Shown piece after piece: positions 27,269 to 35,051 of a stretch of 38,541 nt of DNA. Below the pieces are notes generated by a model. That model saw only the letters and a list, made by a program, of their open reading frames with translations, was not told the DNA's origin and did not search any database. Every line of letters starts with the position of its first letter. The first letter of the stretch is position 1. Origin of the DNA: an uncultured Caldisericota bacterium (GTDB lineage Bacteria > Caldisericota > Caldisericia > Cryosericales > Cryosericaceae); NCBI GenBank assembly GCA_903871855.1, contig CAIQIK010000021.1, positions 1-38,541 on the forward strand, written 5' to 3'. The position numbers and the translations under genes were made by a program.

Positions 27269-28165
27269 ATGACGACCTGTAACAAACTTGGAACCGTCCC
27301 GAGAATGTTACAAGGCAGGGTATGCCTGGTGACCGGCGCTACGCGCGGTATCGGCGCAGCTACGACAGAGGCTCTTGCACGCATGGGGGCAACCGTCATT
27401 GCCACAGGACGAAGCGCGGAGCGCGGACAGGACCTCATATCGGGCATCACTCGACGCACGGGGAACACAGGCGTGCACTTCCTGTGCGCCGACCTGGCGT
27501 CGATGACCGAGGTACACAGTCTTGCCCGCGCATTCATGGACCGCTGGGACTGCCTGCACGTTCTGGTTGACAACGCCGGAACGGTATTCCCGACACGGCA
27601 TGTTACTGTTGATGGGTACGAAGAGGTCTTCGCCGTTAACCACCTGGCACCCTTCCTGCTTACCAGTCTTCTGCTTCCCGTCCTGCGAAGCAGCACACCG
27701 TCGCGCGTCATCGTGACTTCCTCCTACGAACACCGGCGTGCCAGCATGCACTGGGACAACCTGCAGGGCGAACGCTTCTACTTCTCACAGCAGGCGTATG
27801 CACAGTCTAAGCTGGCAAACCTGCTGTTCGTCTACGAACTCGCGAGGCGACTGGAAGGAAGCGGGGTTACTGCCAACGCGGTCAACCCGGGCCTGGTGCA
27901 CACCAATATCTGTATGGACAGTGGCTGGCTGATCCGGACGGTCAAACGGATGATGGACCGGTTCTCCGCTGTGAGCCCGGAAGAGGGTGCGGATACCGGC
28001 ATCTGGCTGGCATCGTCACCCGATGTCGAAGGAGTGAGCGGCCGCTACTTCCAGCGCAGGAGCGCGGTCCGGTCCTCGCGTGCCTCGTATGACGTTGCAG
28101 CGCAGCAGCGCCTCTGGCACATCAGCGAGGAGTTGACGGGCCTGTCCGAGAGATTCGGCGCGTAA
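27269..28165 (+). CDS. SDR-family oxidoreductase (retinol-dehydrogenase-like)
   Basis: A 298-residue classical short-chain dehydrogenase with Rossmann motif TGATRGIG (23-30), NAG (102-104), catalytic Ser in VTSS, and Tyr-xxx-Lys in YAQSK (172-176), followed by NAVNPGLVHT. It is NAD(P)-dependent, acting on an unknown alcohol or ketone. The start is uncertain: ATG 27269 and ATG 27305 both lack a strong ribosome site, and the second starts closer to the first beta strand. It is the last gene of the operon that begins at 23682. Its stop (27-bp sense end TAA) is directly followed by the stop of the opposing gene. Confidence 0.88.
   Translation: MTTCNKLGTVPRMLQGRVCLVTGATRGIGAATTEALARMGATVIATGRSAERGQDLISGITRRTGNTGVHFLCADLASMTEVHSLARAFMDRWDCLHVLVDNAGTVFPTRHVTVDGYEEVFAVNHLAPFLLTSLLLPVLRSSTPSRVIVTSSYEHRRASMHWDNLQGERFYFSQQAYAQSKLANLLFVYELARRLEGSGVTANAVNPGLVHTNICMDSGWLIRTVKRMMDRFSAVSPEEGADTGIWLASSPDVEGVSGRYFQRRSAVRSSRASYDVAAQQRLWHISEELTGLSERFGA
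27278..27312. promoter_or_regulatory. Inverted repeat around the SDR start
   Basis: TGTAACA (27278-27284) and TGTTACA (27306-27312) are inverted, 21 bp apart, and span the two candidate start codons. It could be an operator or a translational hairpin. The short arms leave chance as a real possibility. Confidence 0.35.
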
Positions 28166-29092
28166 CTAGCAGCCGAACAGGAGCTCAGGGGCCGTAGGGA
28201 TCCTCGGCAGCTCCAGCAGTTCGTAGTCGGTTGCGTTGACGGTCGTGAAACCACAGCGCTGGTACAGCGAGAGGGCATTCCGGTTGTCGGTTTCGACCTC
28301 GATGGTGATCCACTTGCTGCCGCTGTTCAACAGGCCGCGCACGATAGCCATCAGCATCTGCTGCCCGATGCCCTGGCCCTGCATCTCGGGTCGTACAGCG
28401 AAGTGGACGATGAACGCGCGCCCGTCGCTCACGGCCGACTGGATGACGCCGACAGGTCGCCCGTCCCGCGCCGCAAGGTAGGTCGTACGCGTGAGATCCT
28501 TCATCAGACGCACAAGGGCCTGTTCCTCTTCCTCGACTGGTCCTGCAAATGCCGACGCGACAATCGCCGCCATGACGGGCACATCCTCGGCGCCTGCGGG
28601 CCGCAACTCCACCGGGTCAGGCATGGTCTCAAACAAGGGAATCCGCGTCGCGTCGAGGTCCATCGTGTACTCGCTGTGCGAGTGGCGCGTCCCCATCGCA
28701 CGGGCAAATGCGGCACCCTCTCGCGATTCCTGTGGCACGACGAGCAGGAGCTGCCTTACTCCGCGCTTCTGGCATGCGCTCACTACGGCACGTGCTAAGG
28801 CATGCCCCATGCCCCTCCTGCGGAAATCGGGATGCACGAGGATGCTTATCTCGACCTCCGAGGGATCACTATAACTGTTCAGGCCCGCGAACCCGGCAAG
28901 CTGGCCGTTCTCGTACCAGAGCACATCGCTGACCGAACCCTCCGGCCGTGTCTCCAGCGTACCAAAGTCTAGCCGCGCCTCCAGCGAGTAGCCGTCTCCC
29001 GCCTCGCACGAGCCCGCAAGAGCCCGGACCTGGCCGACCTGCTGCGTCGAAAGCTTGTCCAGTACCATCATGCCATTGCCGTCAGTCAACAC
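28166..29092 (-). CDS. Tandem GNAT acetyltransferase
   Basis: A 308-residue protein with two consecutive GNAT domains. The first has the acetyl-CoA loop RRRGMG (91-96) in ILVHPDFRRRGMGHALA. The second has QGQGIG (238-243) in FAVRPEMQGQGIGQQML, then NALSLYQRCGF. Both loops look intact. I choose GTG 29092 because GGAGGAGG lies 5 bases upstream; ATG 29071 is an alternative. The upstream open frame to 29239 overlaps nothing coding. Double-GNAT proteins such as MshD acetylate small thiols or antibiotics, but the substrate here is unknown. Its TAG stop abuts the TAA of the SDR gene with no gap. Confidence 0.82.
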   Translation of the reverse strand: MLTDGNGMMVLDKLSTQQVGQVRALAGSCEAGDGYSLEARLDFGTLETRPEGSVSDVLWYENGQLAGFAGLNSYSDPSEVEISILVHPDFRRRGMGHALARAVVSACQKRGVRQLLLVVPQESREGAAFARAMGTRHSHSEYTMDLDATRIPLFETMPDPVELRPAGAEDVPVMAAIVASAFAGPVEEEEQALVRLMKDLTRTTYLAARDGRPVGVIQSAVSDGRAFIVHFAVRPEMQGQGIGQQMLMAIVRGLLNSGSKWITIEVETDNRNALSLYQRCGFTTVNATDYELLELPRIPTAPELLFGC

Positions 29093-29271
29093 GAGAGCCT
29101 CCTCCGGCCTACTATGTTCTCGCCTCTCTCTGCCAGTCTGCTGGAAGTGCACCCGGGTGCACTGTGCAGGGACCGGATCCTCGAAATCGCGAACGAACGG
29201 AACAGCCCGCCTGTTGCCCCGAGCATGGCCAGCCACCACGCGGCGCTGGCTTCAACGCAGACATAAACGAC

Positions 29272-29311
29272 AACGAACCGGACGCTCATATCGCTCCGCG
29301 TCCGGTTCGTT
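29272..29311. terminator. Perfect 14-bp hairpin terminator
   Basis: AACGAACCGGACGC (29272-29285) and GCGTCCGGTTCGTT (29298-29311) pair exactly with a 12-nt loop. It lies downstream of the minus-strand DUF3795 gene. On that strand the sequence continues TGTCGTTTATG, which is moderately U-rich. It separates that unit from the tandem GNAT gene. The rest of 29093-29379 shows no gene. Confidence 0.75.
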
Positions 29312-29379
29312 CAAACTTCATGTATGTCATGAACCCGCCGAGTGCCCCGCAATGGTGCAGAGCCGTAGCCCCCGGCTGA

Positions 29380-29721
29380 CTACTTCGCTCTCAGGCCGTC
29401 CAGAGTGGGTTTCGCGTCAGGGCACATCCCAAAGAACCCGTTGATAGTCTTGCACCCGTTGTAATCGTCGCACTCGGCGCAGGTCGTGTAGCCCTTGCCA
29501 TGAACACACGCCCGTACGTCGCAAGTCAGACAGTGCGAGAACACTCGCGACCCGGTCGACTGACACCCATCGCAGACAACGTCCTCAGGCTTAACCTCCA
29601 TCCCGAAGGCTGCCGTCCACTCAGCGGCCGTCTTCTCCTGCAATGCCCTGTCAGCCGTTTTTCCGGCCACGTATGCCGGACAAGTCGTACAAACGAGACC
29701 ACACGCTGCAATCATGTCCAT
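29380..29721 (-). CDS. DUF3795 cysteine-rich protein, copy 1
   Basis: A 113-residue protein of the DUF3795 family with Cys pairs spaced as ACGLVCTTCPAY, VVCDGCQ, HCLTCDVRACV, and TTCAECDDYNGC. The cysteines suggest bound zinc or an iron-sulfur cluster. Family members are widespread in anaerobes and have no settled role. ATG 29721 has AAGGAG at good spacing. It is closely similar to the copy at 31460, and the two bracket an APH-like kinase gene, which suggests duplication. The gap 29722-29939 contains no gene. Confidence 0.85.
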   Translation of the reverse strand: MDMIAACGLVCTTCPAYVAGKTADRALQEKTAAEWTAAFGMEVKPEDVVCDGCQSTGSRVFSHCLTCDVRACVHGKGYTTCAECDDYNGCKTINGFFGMCPDAKPTLDGLRAK

Positions 29722-29939
29722 ATTTCTCTCCTTTGTGTGTGAAGCTCTTGTGGTAGTGCGACCTGCGCAAGTTTCTAACCCAGCATACTGTCCTATGACG
29801 GAAATGCAAGCTTATGCAACCAGCGTTCAACAATGTCATGTACGAGATTGGTAATTCATGCCCCTTAAGTGGAGCCAGGTCCCTGAAGCTTCCGGCGAAC
29901 GTTTCACTCAGGGCTGTGATTGCCAGCTGTCCCTGAAGT

Positions 29940-31445
29940 TCAGTGCGGTTGGGCGATCTGTCGTTCCTGTAGCTGAGAGCGTATGGTGGTTGCACCCTCC
30001 GACGAGCGCAGGTCCTCCTGCTCAAACTCGGACGACTCTGCTTGCTGCTCGTAGTCAGCCATGCCCAGCGTCGGCAGCGCTTCTCCCTGGTGCTGGAGCA
30101 CACTGCGCAGATACAAGGGGATCATGTGCTCCATCTCCCACTTCACCTCCATGCCCGGCAGGATGCGGTCGTGATACAGCAGCGCTGTGCTGAGCGGTGC
30201 CAGCGAACACGCGATGCTCCATGCCTGCGTTAGGATGTCATGGGGTTCGTAGACGGTCCACGGCTCGAGGTACGCGTCCCGCAACTGGTTCGGCGCGTCG
30301 GGAGCATCTCCGAGATATGGGCGCATCTCCTCCATATTAGAAAAGAACTCCATCGAGAAGAATGGATGCGTAAGGGATGCGTCAGACCAATCGATGAACA
30401 CGGGGTTTGTATTGCCAGCGACAATCTGACCTGCCCACAGATCACCATGGTCCAGACTGACCGGCAGGCGCAGTGTGCCCAAGCGATGAGCAGCAATCTT
30501 CAGGGCACGCGCACGATAGTGCAGTGCGTGGATCTGCTTCATCGAAAGCCCATCAGGCTCGCCGGGTTTCATGACCACGGTGTCCATCAGTAGGCGGTCT
30601 ATGGACTCCACGAGCTGCAGCAGTCCCCTGTTGGGGCAACCTGCGATGGAAAACCTGTGAGCCGCGTCTACCCAGTCCACCTGGAGCTGAGCGTAGGCAT
30701 GTACTGCTGCCTTCCACTGCTTGAGGTCCGGTACACTGTCCAGGGTCTTCGCACCCATGTCCCGCATCAGCAGCCACCGCCTGTCGGTGTCGACCGCCAT
30801 CACCTCAGCCACCATGCCATGGTACTCGTGGTCCAGCAGGACGCTGACGTCGAGTTCACTGCCCAGCGCCGCGGGGATAGCTTTGAAGTATGCCGCCCCA
30901 TGTGTCGTCGGCAATCTCATGACACATGAACGCTGCCAGGAGCAGACCTGCTCTACCGGTCCGGTCGGTTTGCTGTCGAGCCTGGCCAACTGCTGCACCA
31001 TCCATGCGCCCGCCGCGTTCATCCATTCGGCTTCGTACCATGGGACCCGCAGTGATTTGTCTGCAGCGTTGACCCAGTCAAACCACTCCTCGAGGACTCT
31101 TGCCATGCCAGGCGTGGCTATTGAAAGCACAGCGAGGTCCCCAGCGTCCACCCAGCGGGCGGTCGGAGGCGGCGCCCAAGCCGTAGAATGGTTCTCCATG
31201 ACGTAGGCAATCTCCTGAACAGGAGAACCGGGGTCCATGTCGGGACTGGCGCAGCGACGCGTGGTCGCACGGAACGCGAGTGTCTCGTTGGCAGCCTTGT
31301 TGACATGTGCTGACGACTGCCACTTGTATGTACCGGCAAGAGTCGTGTGGGGCAGCGTCCAGGCGTTGCTCTCGGGCACGAGGAGAACGTGTGCGTCATT
31401 CGCGTCCGGGACGATGAAGTAGTACTCGCGAATCGGGCCGCTCAT
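29940..31445 (-). CDS. APH-like kinase with NUDIX-like N-terminal part
   Basis: A 501-residue protein. The C-terminal part (about 165-440) resembles aminoglycoside phosphotransferase / choline-kinase folds: AAYFKA with Lys188 for ATP binding, catalytic HGDLW (333-337) and the metal site VFIDWSD (349-355). The first 120 residues look like a degenerate NUDIX fold (EYYFIVPDANDAHVLLVPE; ATTRRC) that lacks the GX5EX7REUXEEXGU box. I start at ATG 31445, 15 bases after the DUF3795 stop; the open frame 30 codons further upstream would overlap that gene. No ribosome site is visible, so coupling is likely. The phosphate acceptor is unknown, and drug resistance should not be assumed. The NUDIX assignment is inference. 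Confidence 0.75.
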   Translation of the reverse strand: MSGPIREYYFIVPDANDAHVLLVPESNAWTLPHTTLAGTYKWQSSAHVNKAANETLAFRATTRRCASPDMDPGSPVQEIAYVMENHSTAWAPPPTARWVDAGDLAVLSIATPGMARVLEEWFDWVNAADKSLRVPWYEAEWMNAAGAWMVQQLARLDSKPTGPVEQVCSWQRSCVMRLPTTHGAAYFKAIPAALGSELDVSVLLDHEYHGMVAEVMAVDTDRRWLLMRDMGAKTLDSVPDLKQWKAAVHAYAQLQVDWVDAAHRFSIAGCPNRGLLQLVESIDRLLMDTVVMKPGEPDGLSMKQIHALHYRARALKIAAHRLGTLRLPVSLDHGDLWAGQIVAGNTNPVFIDWSDASLTHPFFSMEFFSNMEEMRPYLGDAPDAPNQLRDAYLEPWTVYEPHDILTQAWSIACSLAPLSTALLYHDRILPGMEVKWEMEHMIPLYLRSVLQHQGEALPTLGMADYEQQAESSEFEQEDLRSSEGATTIRSQLQERQIAQPH

Positions 31446-31459
31446 TTGGGGAAAACGGG

Positions 31460-31804
31460 CTAATGTTCTCTCAGGCTCGCCAGCGTCGGTCCTACGGATG
31501 GAGTCTCTGTGATGAACTTCTGGATAATTGCGCACTCGTCAAACTTGTCGCACTCAGCGCAAGTAACATAACCATTGCCGTGAGCGCATTTGCGGATGGC
31601 ACAGGTGTGGCAATATGGGGACAGTCTTTCCTCGCCAACGAGCTTACACCCGTCACAGGGAACATCCTCAGGTTTGATCTCCTGATGCAACTGGGCTGAC
31701 CACTCCGCCGCAACCGTTTCCAGTAGTCCTCGGTCAGTCGTGTTCCTGTCGAGATAGGCAGGACAGGATGAACAATCGAGTCCGCAAGCAGCAATCATTC
31801 CCAT
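31460..31804 (-). CDS. DUF3795 cysteine-rich protein, copy 2
   Basis: A 114-residue paralogue of the protein at 29380 with the same Cys pattern (ACGLDCSSCPAYL, VPCDGCK, YCHTCAIRKC, VTCAECDKFDEC). The shared spacing and the shared EVKPEDVxCDGC / EIKPEDVPCDGC block show clear paralogy. ATG 31804 follows GGGGGAACG, a modest ribosome site. It heads an operon with the APH-like kinase whose start lies 15 bp after this stop. The role is unknown, but proximity suggests that the Cys-rich protein and the kinase act together. Confidence 0.85.
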   Translation of the reverse strand: MGMIAACGLDCSSCPAYLDRNTTDRGLLETVAAEWSAQLHQEIKPEDVPCDGCKLVGEERLSPYCHTCAIRKCAHGNGYVTCAECDKFDECAIIQKFITETPSVGPTLASLREH

Positions 31805-31893
31805 CGTTCCCCCTCATGTTTACATATGGAAACACCGAATCGTGCCCCACGAGGGTAGTATACCGTTCACAGTACGAAATGCTACGCAGAGTG

Positions 31894-32880
31894 TTACGTC
31901 TGGTTTGTCTGTGGCTGTGACATCCGAGCTGTCGTTCTGCGATGGTAGTACGGTGACATGGCCAGCAGCTTCCGACGGATGAATGGCCGTGCTATGGGCA
32001 CGAACAGCTTCTTCCATCCCAGCGTCTTCCGCTGCAGCTCCAGCGTTTCCTCAAAGCTGTGGTGCTGGTAGTGCAGCAGCCGTTCGCTCTCCTCGGTGTC
32101 CATGAAGTCACAATGGAACGGCGTCTGCGAGAACGCCGACTCGGGAAGCATCCCAATGCCCAGTGCTTCGAACGAGCGCTGCATGAATTGTCGCCCGGTC
32201 ACTTGGCAGGACGGGCCGCCCGCGACCATCAGCGTTGTTCCTTCCAGTCCAGGCAGCATCGCTGCCGCAGCGACCGCAGCGCCGGCGTCCATGGGCGCCA
32301 GGTACTCCATGCGATCGTCCATTCGGACCTCGAACATGAGGGGGTCCAGCTCACCGAATTCGATGGGTGGAACGGCACCGAACCGAAGGATGACCCAGGG
32401 CAGCCCAGAAGCATGCAACATCTGTTCGCACGTCAGCTTGTGGTAGGCGTAGTCCTGGTACGGGTGCAGCTGTTCGTCAGCTTTTCGAGGTGGTGCGAGG
32501 TGCTGGGTGCGACCGTACAGAGCAATGGAGGAACTGAAAACGATGCGCGGCCTGTGCCCCGAAGCGAGTGCAGCCTGGAGGAGATTCCACGTGCCGCCGA
32601 CGTTGATCGTCTCAGCCCACGCAGGGCGTTGCTCGCTCTTCGGTGGGATGATAAAGGCCAGGTGGACGATGGCATCGATACCCTGCATGGCCCGCGCCAC
32701 GACCTCCGTGTTGCGGATGTCACCCCAAAGGATCTCGACCTTGCCGGCATAGGGCCGGGCTTTCCGCTTCGAGATGGGCGACGGGATGTCCAGACACCGG
32801 ATAGTCGCTCCGCGGTGGAGCAACTCATCGATGGCGTACGTCCCAACGTTTCCAAATGCGCCCGTTATGAGGACTTTCAT
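31894..32880 (-). CDS. NAD-dependent epimerase/dehydratase-type SDR
   Basis: A 328-residue extended SDR with GxxGxxG nucleotide motif TGAFGNVG (6-13), DIR-type second motif WGDIRN, FSSSIALYG, and catalytic YAYHK (YxxxK). The substrate is probably a nucleotide-sugar or a small alcohol, but the family is broad. ATG 32880 overlaps the TetR stop by four bases (ATGA), so the regulator and this enzyme are translated as a pair. The long upstream open frame through the TetR gene is antisense-like shadow. Expression is probably under control of the neighbouring TetR protein. Confidence 0.82.
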   Translation of the reverse strand: MKVLITGAFGNVGTYAIDELLHRGATIRCLDIPSPISKRKARPYAGKVEILWGDIRNTEVVARAMQGIDAIVHLAFIIPPKSEQRPAWAETINVGGTWNLLQAALASGHRPRIVFSSSIALYGRTQHLAPPRKADEQLHPYQDYAYHKLTCEQMLHASGLPWVILRFGAVPPIEFGELDPLMFEVRMDDRMEYLAPMDAGAAVAAAAMLPGLEGTTLMVAGGPSCQVTGRQFMQRSFEALGIGMLPESAFSQTPFHCDFMDTEESERLLHYQHHSFEETLELQRKTLGWKKLFVPIARPFIRRKLLAMSPYYHRRTTARMSQPQTNQT

Positions 32881-33479
32881 GATTTCCTCCCGCCCATGGA
32901 GTCCATGAGCATGGCCAGTACGCGCTGCATAAGCGCCCCCCAGTCCTGGCCTTCGGGGTCCAGGATGCCCTGGAGCAGCAGCCCCAGCACGACGCTGAGC
33001 ATGAGGGTCGCTGCCAGGTTCGAATCCTTCACCTGCAGGCTCCCTTCGGACACGCCACGTTCCAGCACCTGCTGGAAGAACCCCTGGTATCTGCGAATCA
33101 TATCGATGGTGCTGTGCGCCACTTCGGGATCTGCCTTGGACTTGGCCCAGAATTCGAGCAGGATGTTCCACTTGGTACCGGCGACGTGGTAAATCTCATT
33201 CACTCCTGCCGCCATCGCCGCAACCTGCCGTGGCACCGATCCATCGCCGGTCTGCACCGCAGTGAACTGCCGGTCGAGCTCTGCCAGCCAGGCGTTGAGC
33301 AATGCCACAAACACTGATCCCTTGCTGGGAAAATGATGATAGAATGCGCCCTTGCTGACACCTGCACCGTGACAGATGCTGTCAACACTGGTCACATCGT
33401 AGCCGTGTTCAGCAAAACTCTGCTCAGCAACCGCAAGGATGCGGCTTCGTGTCTCCTGCGAACGTTCTTCCTGTGTCAT
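32877..33479 (-). CDS. TetR-family transcriptional regulator
   Basis: A 200-residue regulator with an N-terminal helix-turn-helix (about 8-55: RSRILAVAEQSFAEHGYDV, then GVSKGAFYHHFPSKGSV) and a divergent C-terminal ligand domain. I choose ATG 33479 because AAGGAG lies 7 bases upstream of it, rather than ATG 33485, which the site almost touches. The stop overlaps the epimerase start, so the two form one unit. A palindromic operator lies about 30 bp upstream, which implies autorepression. The ligand may be a substrate of the epimerase. Confidence 0.88.
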   Translation of the reverse strand: MTQEERSQETRSRILAVAEQSFAEHGYDVTSVDSICHGAGVSKGAFYHHFPSKGSVFVALLNAWLAELDRQFTAVQTGDGSVPRQVAAMAAGVNEIYHVAGTKWNILLEFWAKSKADPEVAHSTIDMIRRYQGFFQQVLERGVSEGSLQVKDSNLAATLMLSVVLGLLLQGILDPEGQDWGALMQRVLAMLMDSMGGRKS

Positions 33480-33512
33480 CTGCATGCTCCTTGTCCCATT
33501 TCATCGTCATAA

Positions 33513-33526
33513 ACCGACTGGTTGGT
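33513..33526. promoter_or_regulatory. Candidate TetR operator
   Basis: ACCGAC-TG-GTTGGT, a 14-bp palindrome with one mismatch, the common form of TetR/AcrR-family sites. It starts 34 bp upstream of the TetR start codon on the minus strand, well placed for autoregulation of the TetR-epimerase unit. Confidence 0.6.
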
Positions 33527-33556
33527 ATTAGTTTGAGTCAGATTGATCCCGCGTCA

Positions 33557-33577
33557 AGCAGGGAAATGTGGAACCGG
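33557..33577 (+). repeat. 21-bp direct repeat, left boundary
   Basis: Begins AGCAGGGAAATGTGGA and ends ACCGG. It matches the sequence at 36032-36052 in 20 of 21 positions and in the same orientation. The two copies enclose about 2.5 kb with the Bro-N gene. Confidence 0.8.
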
Positions 33578-33586
33578 TGGAGTCAC

Positions 33587-33635
33587 GGAAAATAGTTACA
33601 CCATTGGGAAAATAGTCCGATCATATGGAAAATAG
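33587..33635 (+). repeat. Three GGAAAATAG iterons at exact 20-bp spacing
   Basis: GGAAAATAG occurs at 33587, 33607 and 33627, so the period is exactly two helical turns. Repeated GGAAAA-type motifs at about 20-bp spacing are typical of IS21-family ends, but a protein-binding iteron array is equally possible. The remaining 33480-33860 region has no gene. Confidence 0.85.
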
Positions 33636-33759
33636 CGGATTATTTGCGGTAGAAAACAGTACATCCTTTTCGCTCGCACAGTAGATTACATCAGAGTTTG
33701 AGCGTCAGTGTCGCAGTCGTCGTGAAATGGGGAGTGTATCCCACGCTGTCTCGCCTCCC

Positions 33760-33787
33760 TTGTTTGGCCTTCTCCCGTGGCTACAAT
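33760..33787 (+). promoter_or_regulatory. Candidate promoter of the Bro-N operon
   Basis: TTGTTT (33760-33765), a 16-bp spacer and TACAAT (33782-33787), 73 bp before the 50-aa ORF. The -10 is good and the -35 is partial. Confidence 0.4.
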
Positions 33788-33860
33788 TCGTCGATGATGC
33801 TACACTAGTATTGGAAAGCACGGCGCGGCTGCCTTGATAACTGACGCCGAAGGGGGCAAC

Positions 33861-34013
33861 ATGGCACGCGAGAAGACAAGGAACAGCAGGACAGTCGAAT
33901 CAAGCAGCGGGGCTTTGTTGACCATGAAGACCGCCTGGGCTGACAACATGCTTTGCGAACGATATAGCCTAACTCGGGAAGTCATAGACTTCTTTGAATC
34001 AAAAATCCGTTGA
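33861..34013 (+). CDS. Small hypothetical ORF before the Bro-N gene
   Basis: A 50-residue basic ORF (MAREKTRNSRTVESSSG at the start, FFESKIR at the end). It begins with ATG 33861 after AAGGGGG and ends 13 bp before the next start, with that gene's ribosome site in the gap. I recognise no family. Tight spacing and a ribosome site argue that it is translated. It could be a leader peptide or a small partner of the Bro-N protein. GC content is close to that of the island rather than the flanking operons. Confidence 0.45.
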   Translation: MAREKTRNSRTVESSSGALLTMKTAWADNMLCERYSLTREVIDFFESKIR

Positions 34014-34026
34014 ACGGAGGCGAACA

Positions 34027-34890
34027 ATGAGCGATGAGCATGCGCTGGCAGTCTTTGAGAACTTCAAGATCCGAAGGGCATACGACGAAAAGTCAGAAAC
34101 GTGGTATTTTTCCGTGGTGGACATTATCGCGGCATTGCTTCAGCAGGCGGATTATCAGACTGCCAGGAACTACTGGAAAGTCCTGAAAAACCGCCTTAAG
34201 AAAGAGGGAAGCCAAACGGTTACAGATTGTAACCGGTTGAGAATGATCGCCGAAGATGGCAAAATGCGGGAGACCGACGTTGCCTCGCCAAAAACGCTCT
34301 TGCGAATCATTCAGTCGGTGCCCAGCCTCAAAGCAGAACCTATTAAATTATGGCTCGCGAAGGTGGGTTATGAACGAATTCAGGACATGAGCGACCCGGC
34401 CCGTTCTCTTGACCGCGCCCGGGAATACTGGCAACAGCATGGCCGGAGCGAGAAATGGATTCAGCAAAGGATGATGGGGCAGGAAACCCGCAACAAACTC
34501 ACTGATTACTGGAAAGACCACGAGATTAAAGATGAAGAGGAATACGCCATTTTGACCAATATCATTCATCAAGAATGGAGCGGCGTTTCGGTCAAACAGC
34601 ACAAGCAGATCAAGGGCATCAAAACCCAGAACCTGCGCGATCACATGAGCGAAGCGGAATTGATTTTTACTGCCCTTGCGGAGCTTTCCACCCGCCAGAT
34701 TGCCCAGAGCGTCGAGGCGTCTGGCATGACTGAAAATGCCAAAGCGGGAAAGAAAGGCGGAAAGATCGCCCGAGGAGCGCGCCTTGAACTCGAGCAGGAA
34801 ACCGGCAAGAGCGTGGTTACAAGTGAGAATTTTCTGCCACCGGGCGCCCCGCGGAAGAAACTTAAGGGAGATTCGAACGAGCGTAGATAG
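34027..34890 (+). CDS. Bro-N / DinD-like protein
   Basis: A 287-residue protein with an N-terminal Bro-N (antirepressor-type) DNA-binding domain: FENFKIRRAYDEKSETWYFSVV, then YWKVLKNRLKKEG, and LLRIIQSVPS with KAEPIKLWLAKVGYERI. The C-terminal half resembles DinD, the LexA-regulated DNA-damage-inducible protein D: ILTNIIHQEWSGVSVKQHK, and LRDHMSEAELIFTALAE. ATG 34027 has GGAGG. GC is about 43-48%, well below the neighbouring operons, and fits transfer. Bro-N proteins occur in phages and mobile elements; DinD of E. coli affects RecA activity. No integrase or toxin gene is recognisable beside it. Confidence 0.8.
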   Translation: MSDEHALAVFENFKIRRAYDEKSETWYFSVVDIIAALLQQADYQTARNYWKVLKNRLKKEGSQTVTDCNRLRMIAEDGKMRETDVASPKTLLRIIQSVPSLKAEPIKLWLAKVGYERIQDMSDPARSLDRAREYWQQHGRSEKWIQQRMMGQETRNKLTDYWKDHEIKDEEEYAILTNIIHQEWSGVSVKQHKQIKGIKTQNLRDHMSEAELIFTALAELSTRQIAQSVEASGMTENAKAGKKGGKIARGARLELEQETGKSVVTSENFLPPGAPRKKLKGDSNERR

Positions 34891-35051
34891 GTTTTTCCCG
34901 CCCAAAACGGAATCGAAGCCTACGATCTATGCCTGCAAACTACGCCTACGAAGCTCTGCCAAAGCGCCGCACGAATATGGTGCGCTGACGAGAGTGGGAG
35001 CAAAATGCCTGCACAGGAAAGAAGTAACAAGTTAGTTGCGAAGGAGAGGGC

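Noticed and set aside
29940-31445. Aminoglycoside resistance gene
   Set aside because: Only the general APH fold is visible; the NUDIX-like head and DUF3795 neighbours point elsewhere, and the substrate is not evident.
31894-33171. N-terminal extension of the epimerase through the TetR gene
   Set aside because: The extra residues have no domain, and the ATGA overlap gives a better start at 32880.
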